In this document: one piece after another, positions 39,416 through 49,979 of the stretch
How positions within the stretch are numbered: position 1 is the stretch's first letter
Layout of the letters: every line of letters starts with the position of its first letter
NCBI GenBank assembly: GCA_002400845.2
Contig: NVRK02000017.1
Coordinates: 1 to 50,641, forward strand
Direction of reading: 5' to 3'
DNA from: Hyphomicrobiales bacterium
GTDB taxonomy: Bacteria; Pseudomonadota; Alphaproteobacteria; Rhizobiales; Rhizobiaceae
Length of the DNA: 50,641 nucleotides
The notes under the pieces: model-generated
Database searches by the model: none
Told to the model about the DNA's origin: nothing
Seen by the model: only the letters and a program-made list of their open reading frames with translations
Translations under genes and position numbers: made by a program

Positions 39416-42079
39416 TCAATTTGAACTAGATGAGTTGCTATCTGAGCTTTGAATAATTGTTTTTTCTTTTCTGTTTTTTGTAACCTTCTTATAGGTACTT
39501 TTTTGCATTTCGTAACGCCTTAACCATGGCCTACGGGTGCTGTTCTGGTTGCTTATAAAATCTTCGTTTGGATTGTTATTGGGTTCAACATATTGGGTAG
39601 GCGTTGGTGCAATTTTAACAGGGTGCCATGCTGTTTTTATTTCAATCTCAATTACTTCTTTATCCCCATTTGTAATGTCGTTATCATCACCTTTTGCTGA
39701 CAACCAAATTGCATGGGATCCATTTTTTTCGAAGTCTTGACGTTTTAAAATTATTTTTGGCGTTCTAGATTTACAACGCACATACCATAGTCTAGGCGCT
39801 GCTAATATGTCTGCATGTTCACATGCATTTGAAATTAGCTTTGGATTGTAAATTATATAGACAGATGTTTTACCTAGCAAAAATTTACATTGCTCTTTGT
39901 CACAATATTTTGTTCTGTTTTTGGATGGTGCTAGGGATTCATTGCGTTTTCCGCCATCAATACCTCCAGAATATGCTTTCAACCAAATTTGGCTAACGAA
40001 TTTATTTCTCCTAGGGTATAATAACGTAAGTGCGCCCTCACCTTTTTTTGTGTTAAATTGTTGTTGTGAATTCTTTTTATTTGATAAATCATTGTTTATT
40101 AAATTGGTTGCGGCTGCAATTGTCCTACCATCTTGGGCAATTAATAAATGAGGAATTTGAATTGTCTGCGTTGTGATAAATATAAATATAAAAATTGGAA
40201 CAATTGAAAAATAACGTAACTTTCCAATGGGTAGTAGCGCTGTTCCTAATATTGTTAAACTTGCGAATAACATTGATTTTGGTTGAATGCCGGTATTAAA
40301 ATTAATGGGTATTGAGTTTGTCTTTTCTGATACCCAAACTACGGCTTCAATCGCTAATCCAAGTGGTACCAATGTTACGCTCTCAAGCCCATAAGGCATC
40401 AGTAGAACGGATGCTAAGGCGAGCGGCATTACTAAGACTGAAACAATTGGCATCGCTCCCAAATTTGCTATGAATCCTAATGGCGCTATTCGATGGAAAT
40501 GCCATGCTGCAAAAAATGCTGTCGCTGTCCCTGCTATTAAACTTGTAAATGATAACCCAACGCCATAACGAATTGTGGAGCCGATCGTATTTAGTATAAG
40601 ACCACGGTCTTTTCGTATGTTCATTTTGTTTTGTTGGTACTTTGTCCAAATCCTATAAATGGAAACGAGTGCGACTACTGCTGCAAAAGACATTTGAAAA
40701 CCAGGTGAAAATAAGCTGGCTGGAAATAACAATAAGATTATGAATGCCGCTACTGCTACACTTCTAATGGTAATGGCAGGTCTATCTAATAAGCTTGCTA
40801 GCATCATGATTGAAATCATAATCCAAGCACGCTGCGTCGCTATCGCATTACCTGATAGGAATAAATAAAAAGTAGCTATGAGAAAACCGATGCCTATGGC
40901 CCATTTTTTAATTGGGTACTTGTTCGACAATTCTGGAATTAATAGTAGTACACTTCTAACTAACCAAACCATGGTTAGCGTTACCAATGCCATATGCAAT
41001 CCCGAAATTGCTAAAATATGCGCAAGACCCGATTTTCTTAAACTTTCCTGTGTTTTTCTTGATAAGCCAGATCTATCACCTGTTATCAATGCAACGGCTA
41101 AATCACCCGGTTCACCCTTGATGCCTGCCCTAACGCGTTGTCCAACTGAAGCTCTCAAATTTGCAATTACAATATTTATTTTTTCCAGCTTGCTTGTTAT
41201 TATAGGTAAGTCTGACTTATTTGGTTCGCCCATGAAAAAACCTGACATTGCATGGCCTTTGAACCAAGCAAAGAATGCAAAATCATAACCACCTGGATAC
41301 GCTGGGCCAGAGAGTGGGCTTAGTCTTGTTAATCCAGAAATTGTATCTCCGGGTCTAAACTTTTTATATTTTTTTAACGTTGAAAGACGTATTCGTTTTG
41401 GTAATTTATGTCCCTGTAATTTTTCAATATACGTTGGTCTGATTAAATAACGTGGTGATCCGCGTGTGTTTTTATCTACGGAAAGTACAAGGCCTTGGAT
41501 TTTTGAGGTTATCTGCGTGCTTGGCACTTCCATTTGCGCTCTTTTTACCTGCCATTGTGCGGCTGTCATGCCAGCCAAAACAAGAGCGGTGATAACGGTA
41601 GAATGGAATAAGGCCCCGCGTGACTTAAATTTGTAAATCGCTAATATTGCTACGATTAATGTAGCAATTAAAACTGATAATATGGGTTCAAATGCAATCG
41701 TGAAATAAATCCAAATACCTAAACCTAAAAATATAGGTGCAATATTTATAAAGTTGCCTTGGTCCCGTTCTAATACAAGTTGGGTTATTATCCAATCTTT
41801 TGAATTATCTATGGCTAATTCAAATCTTAATTTTATGGAAGATACTTTTGTTGGGGGATTTACATCAAAACGATGTGATAATTCACTGCTAGAATTTTCT
41901 TCGTTATCTAGTAATTTTATATTTAAATTATCAATAATATTTGATGTTTGTAATTCTTTCGTATTGCGGACTGATGTTTGTTCATCTTCTAATTCTTCAC
42001 GCGCTTGTGTCTTTGGTGAAAACACCCAATTGTTTTCACTCTCATTACTGTTGGATGTATTGTTGTCCCTGTCAGACAT
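39416..42079 (-). CDS. comEC: ComEC/Rec2-family DNA-uptake channel protein
   Basis: Inner-membrane channel for transport of single-stranded DNA in natural transformation. The protein has 887 residues. A hydrophilic N-terminal segment of about 100 residues (rich in Asn/Ser/Glu) precedes the first membrane helices (about 115-170). Next comes the OB-like domain, then the competence core with the signature GLAHILAISGLHMALVT and multiple helices (about 385-650). The C-terminal 220 residues are soluble; I see no HxHxDH motif, so the metallo-beta-lactamase domain of some ComEC proteins is absent or degenerate. It is convergent with lexA, 20 nt apart, and divergent from gltX. Confidence 0.88.
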   Translation of the reverse strand: MSDRDNNTSNSNESENNWVFSPKTQAREELEDEQTSVRNTKELQTSNIIDNLNIKLLDNEENSSSELSHRFDVNPPTKVSSIKLRFELAIDNSKDWIITQLVLERDQGNFINIAPIFLGLGIWIYFTIAFEPILSVLIATLIVAILAIYKFKSRGALFHSTVITALVLAGMTAAQWQVKRAQMEVPSTQITSKIQGLVLSVDKNTRGSPRYLIRPTYIEKLQGHKLPKRIRLSTLKKYKKFRPGDTISGLTRLSPLSGPAYPGGYDFAFFAWFKGHAMSGFFMGEPNKSDLPIITSKLEKINIVIANLRASVGQRVRAGIKGEPGDLAVALITGDRSGLSRKTQESLRKSGLAHILAISGLHMALVTLTMVWLVRSVLLLIPELSNKYPIKKWAIGIGFLIATFYLFLSGNAIATQRAWIMISIMMLASLLDRPAITIRSVAVAAFIILLLFPASLFSPGFQMSFAAVVALVSIYRIWTKYQQNKMNIRKDRGLILNTIGSTIRYGVGLSFTSLIAGTATAFFAAWHFHRIAPLGFIANLGAMPIVSVLVMPLALASVLLMPYGLESVTLVPLGLAIEAVVWVSEKTNSIPINFNTGIQPKSMLFASLTILGTALLPIGKLRYFSIVPIFIFIFITTQTIQIPHLLIAQDGRTIAAATNLINNDLSNKKNSQQQFNTKKGEGALTLLYPRRNKFVSQIWLKAYSGGIDGGKRNESLAPSKNRTKYCDKEQCKFLLGKTSVYIIYNPKLISNACEHADILAAPRLWYVRCKSRTPKIILKRQDFEKNGSHAIWLSAKGDDNDITNGDKEVIEIEIKTAWHPVKIAPTPTQYVEPNNNPNEDFISNQNSTRRPWLRRYEMQKSTYKKVTKNRKEKTIIQSSDSNSSSSN

Positions 42080-42378
42080 TTCCCACCTTAAAACATATGT
42101 TCAAGTTACATTGCTCTAGCTTGAAACCTGTCATTACGCATAACTAAAAAGCCAGTACTGTGTGGGTGTATGAGTTGGGTGAGAATGCTTCGTAATTTCT
42201 GCAAGATTTATGGGTAACAGAACACAAAACCAATCTCACCGCCAATCTCACTCTTGTAACCAGCTGTTTGTATGCTACATCAACATTTCTATTTTTACCA
42301 ATTGTTTAGATGATGTTACGACAGCTTATCGTGATATATCTAATACAACTATTTATTATGACAGTAAGAAAGACCGTA

Positions 42379-43806
42379 ATGTCCAATCAATCCAAAACTA
42401 TCGTTACTCGTTTTGCGCCTTCCCCTACAGGGTATTTACACATAGGCGGTGCTAGAACGGCATTGTTTAACTGGCTTTATGCGAAAGCAAATGGCGGAAA
42501 AATGTTGCTTCGGATTGAAGATACAGATCGTGAGCGCTCAACAGAAACCGCTGTAGACGCATTAAAAGATGGGTTGTCATGGCTTGGTATACTATGGGAT
42601 GGCGAAGCTTATTCGCAACATGAGCGTGCTGATCGCCACCGTGAAGTCGCTAAACAAATGGTAGCGAGTGGCAATGCTTATTATTGTTATGCAACACCTG
42701 AAGAACTTTCTACTATGCGCGAAAAGGCAAGAGAAGAAGGTCGCCAAGCAAGTTATGATGGGCGTTGGCGCGACCGCCATCCTTTAGAGGCTCCAGCTGG
42801 TGTGAATGGTGTTATTCGTCTTAAAACACCCAATGAAGGCGACACAATTATTCGCGATCAGGTTCAAGGAGATGTTAAATTTGCCAATAAAGACTTAGAC
42901 GATATGATTTTGTTACGTTCTGATGGCAATCCAACTTATATGCTGGCTGTTGTTGTTGACGATCATGATATGGGTGTTACTCATGTTATACGTGGTGACG
43001 ATCACCTTACCAATGCAGCGCGTCAGGCGTTGATTTACAAAGCTTTGAAATGGGACGAGCCAGTGATGGCGCATATTCCGCTTATTCATGGTGCAGATGG
43101 CGCTAAACTTTCTAAACGTCATGGCGCATTGGGTGCTGAAGCTTATAGAGCACTTGGGTATTTGCCTGCTGCATTGCGTAATTATTTGGTTCGCTTGGGG
43201 TGGTCGCATGGCGATGATGAGATCATGAGCGAAGAGCAAATGATTGAATGGTTTGGTTTTGATGGCATGGGCAAAGGTGCTGCAAAATTTGATTTTAGTA
43301 AATTAGATAATTTAAACGGCCATTATATTCGTAATAGCGATGATGCGTTTTTAGCAGATCAACTTGCGCTTTCATTGCCTGAGTTTGAAGGTGAATTTGC
43401 TGCAAGCGGAAAGCTTGATGAAGCTGGCAAGGCAAAATTAATTAAAGCAATGCCAATGCTTAAGGAGCGTGCAAAATCTTTGATTGAATTAGCCGATGGT
43501 GCGCATTTTCTATTTGCAGAACGCCCTCTTAAATTAGAAGAAAAGGCAGCAAATATTTTGTCTAACGGTGGCGCTGATGCCATTAGTAAAGTTTTACCAG
43601 CTTTGGAAGCTTTATCTGATTGGTCGCATGATGCAATTGAACAGGTGATTCGTGATGTCGCTGATAAAGAAGATTTAAAACTTGGAAAAATTGCACAACC
43701 ATTACGCTCTGCTCTTACAGGAAGAACAAAAGCACCAGGGGTTTTTGATGTTTTAGCAATTCTAAGTAAAGAAGAAGTAATTGCTCGGCTTAAAGATCAA
43801 GTTTAG
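42379..43806 (+). CDS. gltX: Glutamyl-tRNA synthetase
   Basis: Charges tRNA-Glu (and possibly tRNA-Gln for transamidation). The protein has 475 residues from the ATG at 42379, whose product starts [18 protein letters not shown] as in relatives; an open frame extends further upstream to 42310 with an ATG at 42358, so the start is not certain and no strong ribosome binding site decides it. The class I motifs are HIGG (21-24) and KLSKR (243-247). The roughly 300-nt space between comEC and gltX holds the two divergent promoters and no other gene that I can see. Confidence 0.96.
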   Translation: MSNQSKTIVTRFAPSPTGYLHIGGARTALFNWLYAKANGGKMLLRIEDTDRERSTETAVDALKDGLSWLGILWDGEAYSQHERADRHREVAKQMVASGNAYYCYATPEELSTMREKAREEGRQASYDGRWRDRHPLEAPAGVNGVIRLKTPNEGDTIIRDQVQGDVKFANKDLDDMILLRSDGNPTYMLAVVVDDHDMGVTHVIRGDDHLTNAARQALIYKALKWDEPVMAHIPLIHGADGAKLSKRHGALGAEAYRALGYLPAALRNYLVRLGWSHGDDEIMSEEQMIEWFGFDGMGKGAAKFDFSKLDNLNGHYIRNSDDAFLADQLALSLPEFEGEFAASGKLDEAGKAKLIKAMPMLKERAKSLIELADGAHFLFAERPLKLEEKAANILSNGGADAISKVLPALEALSDWSHDAIEQVIRDVADKEDLKLGKIAQPLRSALTGRTKAPGVFDVLAILSKEEVIARLKDQV

Positions 43807-44111
43807 TAATGATTCTAATTTTTTGATCTAAACAGTAAAAATAGTGCTTATATTTTGGGCATGTTAGTTACTATGTTCAATTTTTATCATTTATTGCGTA
43901 ATTTTATCTTCAATAACCTTAGTCTAACTTGAGTATTTGAAACAAATCGTTTACCAAAAGGGTAGCGCAATTCTAAGGAATTAGCGTTTCTGATTTTGTG
44001 CGAAATTCTTGCATGAGCATTCAAAAGAATTATTAGGCAGCTACGAGCTTCCTTTGCGGGTAGGCAATGACTTTTGCATACTAAAATTATTATACTGAAG
44101 AGGATATATAT
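43807..44111 (+). other. Intergenic leader of gltA
   Basis: This 305-nt space has no coding signal. It contains a small hairpin (AATTC-TAAG-GAATT with partial GCGC/AGCG flanks, 43965-43986). ATGACT (about 44066) and TATACT about 18 nt later could be the gltA promoter. The gltA ribosome binding site AGAGGA is 8-10 nt before the start. Nothing else stands out. Confidence 0.5.
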
Positions 44112-45404
44112 ATGACAGAAAAAAAAGCGACGCTAAACTTTGAGGGCAAAAGCTATGACTTCCCTGTATATTCTCCTTCTGTAGGACCAGATGTTATAGA
44201 CATCAGCAAATTATACAGCACAACTGGTGCATTTACATTTGACCCAGGCTTTACCTCTACTGCTTCTTGCGAAAGTGACATTACATATATTGATGGTGGT
44301 AAAGGCGTGTTATTGCACCGTGGCTATCCTATCGAACAATTGGCTGAACAAGGTGACTTTTTAGAAACTTGTTATTTGCTTTTATATGGTCATTTACCAA
44401 CAAAAGCAGAAAGTGATGATTTTCGCGAACGTGTAACACGTCACACAATGGTGCATGAGCAAATGCATAGACTGTTTGCTGGTTTCCGCCGCGATGCACA
44501 TCCTATGGCAATTATGTGTGGTGTTGTTGGTGCCTTGTCTGCGTTCTATCACGATTCAACAGACATCTCTGATGAAAAACAACGTATGATTGCGTCACTT
44601 CGTATGATCGCAAAAATGCCAACTATTGCGGCGATGGCTTATAAATATCACATTGGTCAGCCATTTGTTTATCCAGACAATAAATTAGACTATGCGTCTA
44701 ACTTCTTGAAAATGTGTTTCTCAGTACCTGCTGAAGAATATAAAGTTAATCCAGTTCTTGCTAAAGCAATGGATACGATTTTCATACTTCATGCGGATCA
44801 CGAACAAAACGCATCTACGTCAACAGTACGTCTTGCTGGTTCATCTGGTGCAAATCCATTTGCTTGTATTGCGGCTGGTATTGCGTGTCTTTGGGGCCCT
44901 GCTCATGGCGGTGCTAATGAAGCGGCACTTAACATGCTGGAAGAAATTGGAACTGTAGATAAAATCCCTGAATATGTTGCTAGAGCTAAAGATAAGAGCG
45001 ATCCATTCCGTTTGATGGGCTTTGGTCACCGTGTTTATAAAAACTACGATCCTCGCGCTCGTATCATGCAACAAGTTACACATGAAGTGCTTGCTGAATT
45101 AGGCATTAAAGATGACCCGCTTCTTGAAGTTGCGATGGAACTTGAAAAAATTGCTCTGACAGACCCTTACTTCATTGAGAAAAAACTATATCCAAATATC
45201 GATTTTTATTCTGGCCTTACGCTTCGTGCGCTTGGGTTCCCAACAACTATGTTTACTGTGCTGTTTACAACTGCGCGTACAGTTGGTTGGATTGCTCAAT
45301 GGAAAGAAATGATCGAAGATCCAAAACAACGTATTGGTCGTCCTCGTCAACTTTACACAGGCGAAAAATCACGTGATTACGTTCCTGAGAATGAACGTAA
45401 ATAA
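44112..45404 (+). CDS. gltA: Citrate synthase (type II)
   Basis: Condenses acetyl-CoA with oxaloacetate at the entry to the TCA cycle. The protein has 430 residues, the length of the hexameric proteobacterial form. The catalytic segments are [11 protein letters not shown] (His), [12 protein letters not shown] (His) and [14 protein letters not shown] with the later Asp region. The N-terminal beta-rich domain (1-60) is typical of type II. It is closed by a strong terminator and convergent with lpxB. Confidence 0.98.
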   Translation: MTEKKATLNFEGKSYDFPVYSPSVGPDVIDISKLYSTTGAFTFDPGFTSTASCESDITYIDGGKGVLLHRGYPIEQLAEQGDFLETCYLLLYGHLPTKAESDDFRERVTRHTMVHEQMHRLFAGFRRDAHPMAIMCGVVGALSAFYHDSTDISDEKQRMIASLRMIAKMPTIAAMAYKYHIGQPFVYPDNKLDYASNFLKMCFSVPAEEYKVNPVLAKAMDTIFILHADHEQNASTSTVRLAGSSGANPFACIAAGIACLWGPAHGGANEAALNMLEEIGTVDKIPEYVARAKDKSDPFRLMGFGHRVYKNYDPRARIMQQVTHEVLAELGIKDDPLLEVAMELEKIALTDPYFIEKKLYPNIDFYSGLTLRALGFPTTMFTVLFTTARTVGWIAQWKEMIEDPKQRIGRPRQLYTGEKSRDYVPENERK

Positions 45405-45430
45405 ATTATTTTACAGTTTGAAAAACATTA

Positions 45431-45459
45431 AGCGCGGTCAGCAATGATCGCGCTTTTTT
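45431..45459 (+). terminator. Rho-independent terminator of gltA
   Basis: A 10-bp stem (AGCGCGGTCA / TGATCGCGCT, one G-T pair) with a GCAA loop and a T run, 26 nt after the gltA stop. Confidence 0.92.
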
Positions 45460-45482
45460 GTATGTAAATTTCATTTTATAAA

Positions 45483-46643
45483 TCATTTAATGAGTTTTAA
45501 AATCGTACTTGCAGCAATATGTGCCGGATCTTGCTTTTGCTTCATGCGTTGATGTACCAATTTAAACCCTTGTAATTGCGCGTTGCGCTCTGGACCACTA
45601 ACGACCAGACTTTCAGCAAGACGGGCAATGTATTCTGGGTGTGCATATTCATTAAAGCGTTCTGGAATAATGACTTTATCAGCGATCAAATTTGGTAATG
45701 CGGCCGTCCAAGCTTTGATGATAAAGCGAATTGCGTTGAGCGCCTTGTCCAATTTATAGATCGAGATGCAAGGGATCATATACATAGCAAGTTCTAAGAT
45801 CGCAGTACCAGATGTGGCAATGGCTAAATCTGCTTTTGCAAAAGCCTTAAGTTTTGCTTCTTCGCCTTCAATAATTTTAATTTGTTGAGGCCAACTATCT
45901 GTTTCGATACGAATTTCATCGACCAAATGCGGCACTGCTGGCAGAATATAATTGTATTTATTCCCGCGCTTTTCTAGCTGAGAAACCGTATCTTTTAAGA
46001 CTGGTAACAGCCTAGATATTTCACCACGTCTTGAACCTGGCAATAGCAAAACATTTGGAATGTCGTTAGGTTTTTGCTTGTCTTTAACCGTAACTTTGCC
46101 TGCTAATCTGGCCAATGGATGGCCAACATATGTTGCATTTGGTCCCTCTAATTTTCGTAACAACTCTGGCTCAAAGGGTAAGATTGCTAAAATATGATCG
46201 ATGTAATTTTTCATCGATTTTGCGCGATGTTGACGCCATGCCCATACACTTGGGCAAACATATTTAATCACAGGAACATTGGGTATTGTTTTTTTAACAC
46301 GTTTTGCTACTTGTTTAGCAAATTCAGGACTATCAATTAAAATAATCGCATCTGGCTTTTTATCGATAATATCTTTAGCAACGTTGCGAGCACGTATTAA
46401 AATATTAGGCAATTTAATAACAACGCCAGAAAGCCCCATAACGGCAATTTCGCTGATATCAAAAAGAGAGTTAAGTCCCCTAGCCTGCATTTTTGGGCCA
46501 CCAATGCCCAAAGGCTCCACTTCAACATTTAGTGCTTTAAAGCCATTTAATAACTCGATGCCCAAAGTATCGCCTGACACTTCGCCTATAACAAAATATA
46601 TGCGTAAAGGTTTTTTAGTTACTGGCTTCATAATCATATCCAT
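45483..46643 (-). CDS. lpxB: Lipid-A-disaccharide synthase LpxB
   Basis: Joins UDP-2,3-diacylglucosamine and lipid X at the inner membrane. The protein has 386 residues. Family blocks: IYFVIGEVSGDTLG, GIGGPKMQARGL, PVIKYVCPSVWAWR and LLPGSRRGEISRLLP. The N-terminus overlaps the end of lpxI: in-frame ATGs lie at 46643, 46637 and 46631, and any may be used. Last gene of the lipid A cluster. Confidence 0.96.
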   Translation of the reverse strand: MDMIMKPVTKKPLRIYFVIGEVSGDTLGIELLNGFKALNVEVEPLGIGGPKMQARGLNSLFDISEIAVMGLSGVVIKLPNILIRARNVAKDIIDKKPDAIILIDSPEFAKQVAKRVKKTIPNVPVIKYVCPSVWAWRQHRAKSMKNYIDHILAILPFEPELLRKLEGPNATYVGHPLARLAGKVTVKDKQKPNDIPNVLLLPGSRRGEISRLLPVLKDTVSQLEKRGNKYNYILPAVPHLVDEIRIETDSWPQQIKIIEGEEAKLKAFAKADLAIATSGTAILELAMYMIPCISIYKLDKALNAIRFIIKAWTAALPNLIADKVIIPERFNEYAHPEYIARLAESLVVSGPERNAQLQGFKLVHQRMKQKQDPAHIAASTILKLIK

Positions 46644-47499
46644 AAATAAAGATATTCAACGATTCGGCTTTTTTAACTGTCGCTTCGCGGTCTAAAATAA
46701 GTGATTTGCCAGATTCTATAACAATCCCCTTTAAGCCAGCTTTGGCTGCCATGGCGACAGTTTTGGGGCCAATGGCTGGAAGATCTGCGCGCATATCCTG
46801 TTCTGGCTTTATCATTTTTGCAAGTATTCCCATTTTGGGATTTGCATTAAGTCTGCCAGCTTTTCTTAGGTCTACAACACGGTTTAACATTGCATCTGTG
46901 CCTTCTAACGCCTCTAATGCGACTACCCTTCCATCTTCTGCAATTGCAGCTTGTCCTACATCTATTGCGCCAATAGTTTTTGCCGCAGTAACCGCTAATT
47001 TAATGGTTGGCATTGCAGTGCGTTTTGAGAATTTACCCGCAATAACACCATTTTGAGCTATGAGATTTGGTGCAATTTCGTGAGAACCAACGACTTTAAT
47101 ATCGTGTGTTTCAAAATATGTTGAAATTTTAGTGAGGACAGAATTATCGCCGCCAAATACAATTTTCAATAGACGTGGCATTTCTTTGATGGTTAGAAAA
47201 TCTAATTTCAATTTTTTATAATCAGGACGTTTGGTTATACCGCCTGCAAAAATAACACGATCCACATTATTTGCAGTTAATAGCTCAAATAGTTTTCCAA
47301 CTTGCCCAAAAGTAAGTACAGCATCGGCATGTTTAACTAATTTTGGATTTATCTCATTATCAACACCAATGAGTATAGGCTTTTGACCAGAAGAAATTAA
47401 TTCATCACGAATGTAGATTGGCAAAACACCATTGCCAGCAATAATGGCGATGTTTGCACCACCATTGTTAATATCAGTTTTTGGTTTAGGTTTAACCAA
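46615..47499 (-). CDS. lpxI: UDP-2,3-diacylglucosamine pyrophosphatase LpxI
   Basis: Makes lipid X from UDP-2,3-diacylglucosamine; it is the alphaproteobacterial replacement for LpxH. The protein has 294 residues of the DUF1009/LpxI family: IAIIAGNGVLPIYI at the start, VLTFGQVGKLFELL, VVGSHEIAPNLIAQ, GTDAMLNRVVDLR and the C-terminal AAKAGLKGIVIESGKSLILD. The start is a TTG at 47499, overlapping lpxA by 8 nt; no in-frame ATG is available before the conserved region. Confidence 0.95.
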   Translation of the reverse strand: MVKPKPKTDINNGGANIAIIAGNGVLPIYIRDELISSGQKPILIGVDNEINPKLVKHADAVLTFGQVGKLFELLTANNVDRVIFAGGITKRPDYKKLKLDFLTIKEMPRLLKIVFGGDNSVLTKISTYFETHDIKVVGSHEIAPNLIAQNGVIAGKFSKRTAMPTIKLAVTAAKTIGAIDVGQAAIAEDGRVVALEALEGTDAMLNRVVDLRKAGRLNANPKMGILAKMIKPEQDMRADLPAIGPKTVAMAAKAGLKGIVIESGKSLILDREATVKKAESLNIFIYGYDYEASN

Positions 47500-48298
47500 T
47501 ATCGTCTTTAGATCGCGGTGTACAAAGTGAACGATCAGCCCCAGCTTTTATGAACTCAACAATACTTGCAACTATTTTATCATTGGCTAATTTACTATCA
47601 AGGCTGTTTATTGCTTCGACAACGGTTTGGTCACCAGAAAAAATATATTTAAAAGCCGCTCTGGTGCTGTGTATACTTTCTCTTTCAATGTTGGCGCGTT
47701 TCATGCCAACAAGGTTCAAACCGCCCAGATATGCTCTATTGCCGAGTGCAATTCCAAATGGAATGACATCATTTTCAAGACCAGCCATGCCACCAATAAA
47801 AGCATTATTACCAATACGGCAAAATTGGTGCACGCCAGCGCCGCCGCCCATAATAACATTATCACCAACTTTACAGTGGCCTGCTACCATTACTGCATTT
47901 GAAAAAATAACGTTATTACCAATTACGCAATCATGTGCCACATGCGCATTTGCAAGAAATACACCGTTATCGCCAATGATAGTTTTACCTTCGTCGCCAG
48001 CAGTGCCTGGGTTCATGGTTACGCCTTCGCGTATCATACAGTTTGCACCAATTGTGAGTGTGGTTTTTTCGCCCTTATATTTAAGGTCTTGCGGTTCATG
48101 TCCTATTGATGCGAATGGAAAAATACGTGTTCCTGCGCCAATAGTCGTGTGACCAGCAACAACGACATGAGACAATAATTGTACATTATCTCCAAGAACA
48201 ACATTAGAACCGACATGGCAAAACGGTCCTACAACTACGCCAGATCCTATTTCAGCGCCGCTTTCAACAACAGCAGATGGGTGTATTTTATTGCTCAT
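47492..48298 (-). CDS. lpxA: UDP-N-acetylglucosamine acyltransferase LpxA
   Basis: First step of lipid A synthesis. The protein has 268 residues: a left-handed beta-helix of hexapeptide repeats over about 1-190 with catalytic His122 (NAHVAHDC), then a helical C-terminal part (GMKRANIERESIHSTRAAFKYIF). It follows fabZ with a 1-nt gap. Confidence 0.97.
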   Translation of the reverse strand: MSNKIHPSAVVESGAEIGSGVVVGPFCHVGSNVVLGDNVQLLSHVVVAGHTTIGAGTRIFPFASIGHEPQDLKYKGEKTTLTIGANCMIREGVTMNPGTAGDEGKTIIGDNGVFLANAHVAHDCVIGNNVIFSNAVMVAGHCKVGDNVIMGGGAGVHQFCRIGNNAFIGGMAGLENDVIPFGIALGNRAYLGGLNLVGMKRANIERESIHSTRAAFKYIFSGDQTVVEAINSLDSKLANDKIVASIVEFIKAGADRSLCTPRSKDDIG

Positions 48299-48299
48299 A

Positions 48300-48767
48300 T
48301 TATGCGTTATTCTCTTGATCTACCATCATTGCGCCAATTTTGGCTTCTGCAACTTTTTTGCCGTCTACGATTGCTACGCAATCATATTTAAAAATATTGC
48401 CACGCTGTTTGGTTTTGGTCACATGTAATTCTAGTACATCGCCAGGGACAACAGGTTGTCTAAAGCGTGCATTATCAATTGTCATAAAGTATACTAGTTT
48501 TTGTTCTTCGGCAGAATTGTGTTTCGCACATACTGCGCCTGCAGTTTGGGCCATAGCTTCAACAATCAACACGCCAGGCATGATTGGCTCATTTGGAAAA
48601 TGCCCTGTAAAATGGGGTTCATTTACCGTCACATTTTTAATGCCAACAGCTTTAACATCTGTCTCAATGTTAATAATTTTATCAATCATCAAAAAAGGAT
48701 AACGATGTGGCAGTAATTTAAAAAGCTCTGTAACTTCAATGTTTTCTATAGACTGTAAATCACTCAT
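48300..48767 (-). CDS. fabZ: 3-hydroxyacyl-ACP dehydratase FabZ
   Basis: Dehydrates 3-hydroxyacyl-ACP in fatty acid elongation, competing with LpxA/LpxD for the same substrate pool. The protein has 155 residues with the hot-dog fold. Catalytic His56 ([13 protein letters not shown]) and Glu70 (VEAMAQ). The start overlaps the lpxD stop by ATGA, so translation is coupled. Confidence 0.97.
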   Translation of the reverse strand: MSDLQSIENIEVTELFKLLPHRYPFLMIDKIINIETDVKAVGIKNVTVNEPHFTGHFPNEPIMPGVLIVEAMAQTAGAVCAKHNSAEEQKLVYFMTIDNARFRQPVVPGDVLELHVTKTKQRGNIFKYDCVAIVDGKKVAEAKIGAMMVDQENNA

Positions 48768-49819
48768 TTCGAGTCTCTATCTTTCTTTTTATTTGCCATC
48801 ATGGACTTTAGCATCATATTCATTTTCACCCACTGTTTAAAGGGCTGGGCTGGATAACCAATTACTTTTTCGCCAGGCTTTAGATCAAAATTAACACCTG
48901 AACCACCCCCTATTTGTGCGCCACTACCAATAGTTATGTGCCCTACAATACCCGCTTGACCAGCAACAACAACATAATCACCTAAGGTTGCACTTCCTGC
49001 AATCCCTGCAAGTCCGACAATAATACAATGCTGACCAATTACAACATTATGCCCAATTTGCACTAAGTTATCTATTTTAGTGCCCTCACCGATAATTGTA
49101 TCTCGATTAGAGCCGCGGTCTATTGTGGTATTTGCACCAATCTCAACTTTATCTTGAATAATCACACGGCCAATTTGTGCAACTTTTTCATGACCGCCAG
49201 GCCCCATTGCAAAACCAAAGCCATCTTGTCCAATTTTTACGCCCGTATGAATGATAACATCATCGCCAACAAATGAATGCGATACACATGCATTTGAGCC
49301 AATCGTAGAGTTACGTCCAATTTTTACGTTTTTACCGATGACTGCATTGGCCAAAATTTGACTTCCTGCACCAATGCTAGCGCCTTGCCCAATGATACAG
49401 CCAGCTTCGATTAAAACGTCATCTTCAAGCGTTACTTCTTTTGATATATAAGCATTTTTTGAAATGCCTGTTTCGCCAGTAATAGGTTCAGGTTTTCCAG
49501 CTGTTGGGTAGAGCATTGAGAGTGTTTTTGCGTAAGCCTTGTAGGGCTGATTGTTTACCAAGGCAGTAATATGGTTAGGTATCTTATCCAGTAATTTAGG
49601 AGAACAAAATACTGCCGCAGCTTTTGTATCAGCTAAATATTTAACGTATTTTGGATTATCAATGAAAGAAATACAGTCTTTATCTGTGTCTTCTAACGGG
49701 CCTGCACCTTTAATAAGAATACCATCAATAAATTTTGCATTTTCAATTTTACAATCAGTATCATCTGCAATTGCTGACAATAAGGTTGGTGTGATTTTGA
49801 AAAATGAATGGTTACTCAT
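48764..49819 (-). CDS. lpxD: UDP-3-O-(3-hydroxymyristoyl)glucosamine N-acyltransferase LpxD
   Basis: Third acyltransfer step of lipid A synthesis. The protein has 351 residues: an N-terminal uridine-binding domain (about 1-110), hexapeptide repeats (about 115-310) including [19 protein letters not shown] and [19 protein letters not shown], and a short C-terminal helix rich in Met/Lys. It lies between bamA and fabZ, the standard order; no skp/ompH gene intervenes, as in other alphaproteobacteria. Confidence 0.97.
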   Translation of the reverse strand: MSNHSFFKITPTLLSAIADDTDCKIENAKFIDGILIKGAGPLEDTDKDCISFIDNPKYVKYLADTKAAAVFCSPKLLDKIPNHITALVNNQPYKAYAKTLSMLYPTAGKPEPITGETGISKNAYISKEVTLEDDVLIEAGCIIGQGASIGAGSQILANAVIGKNVKIGRNSTIGSNACVSHSFVGDDVIIHTGVKIGQDGFGFAMGPGGHEKVAQIGRVIIQDKVEIGANTTIDRGSNRDTIIGEGTKIDNLVQIGHNVVIGQHCIIVGLAGIAGSATLGDYVVVAGQAGIVGHITIGSGAQIGGGSGVNFDLKPGEKVIGYPAQPFKQWVKMNMMLKSMMANKKKDRDSK

Positions 49820-49934
49820 ATATAACTCTTAACTGATAATTGGTTGGCTGACCATTGGTTGATATTAATCCGCAGATACAAAGTTGCTTACAAAATCACT
49901 TACCAATTACGAGAGTGTGTAGGTGATAAATTAA

Positions 49935-49954
49935 TGGGGGCAACACGGCCCCCA
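49935..49954 (-). terminator. Possible terminator after bamA
   Basis: Stem TGGGGGC / GCCCCCA with a 6-nt loop, 25 nt after the bamA stop on the minus strand. It is followed by ATTAATTTA rather than a T run, so it may be partial, allowing readthrough into lpxD. Confidence 0.6.
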
Positions 49955-49979
49955 AAGTACTTTATAATTTTGAAAATTA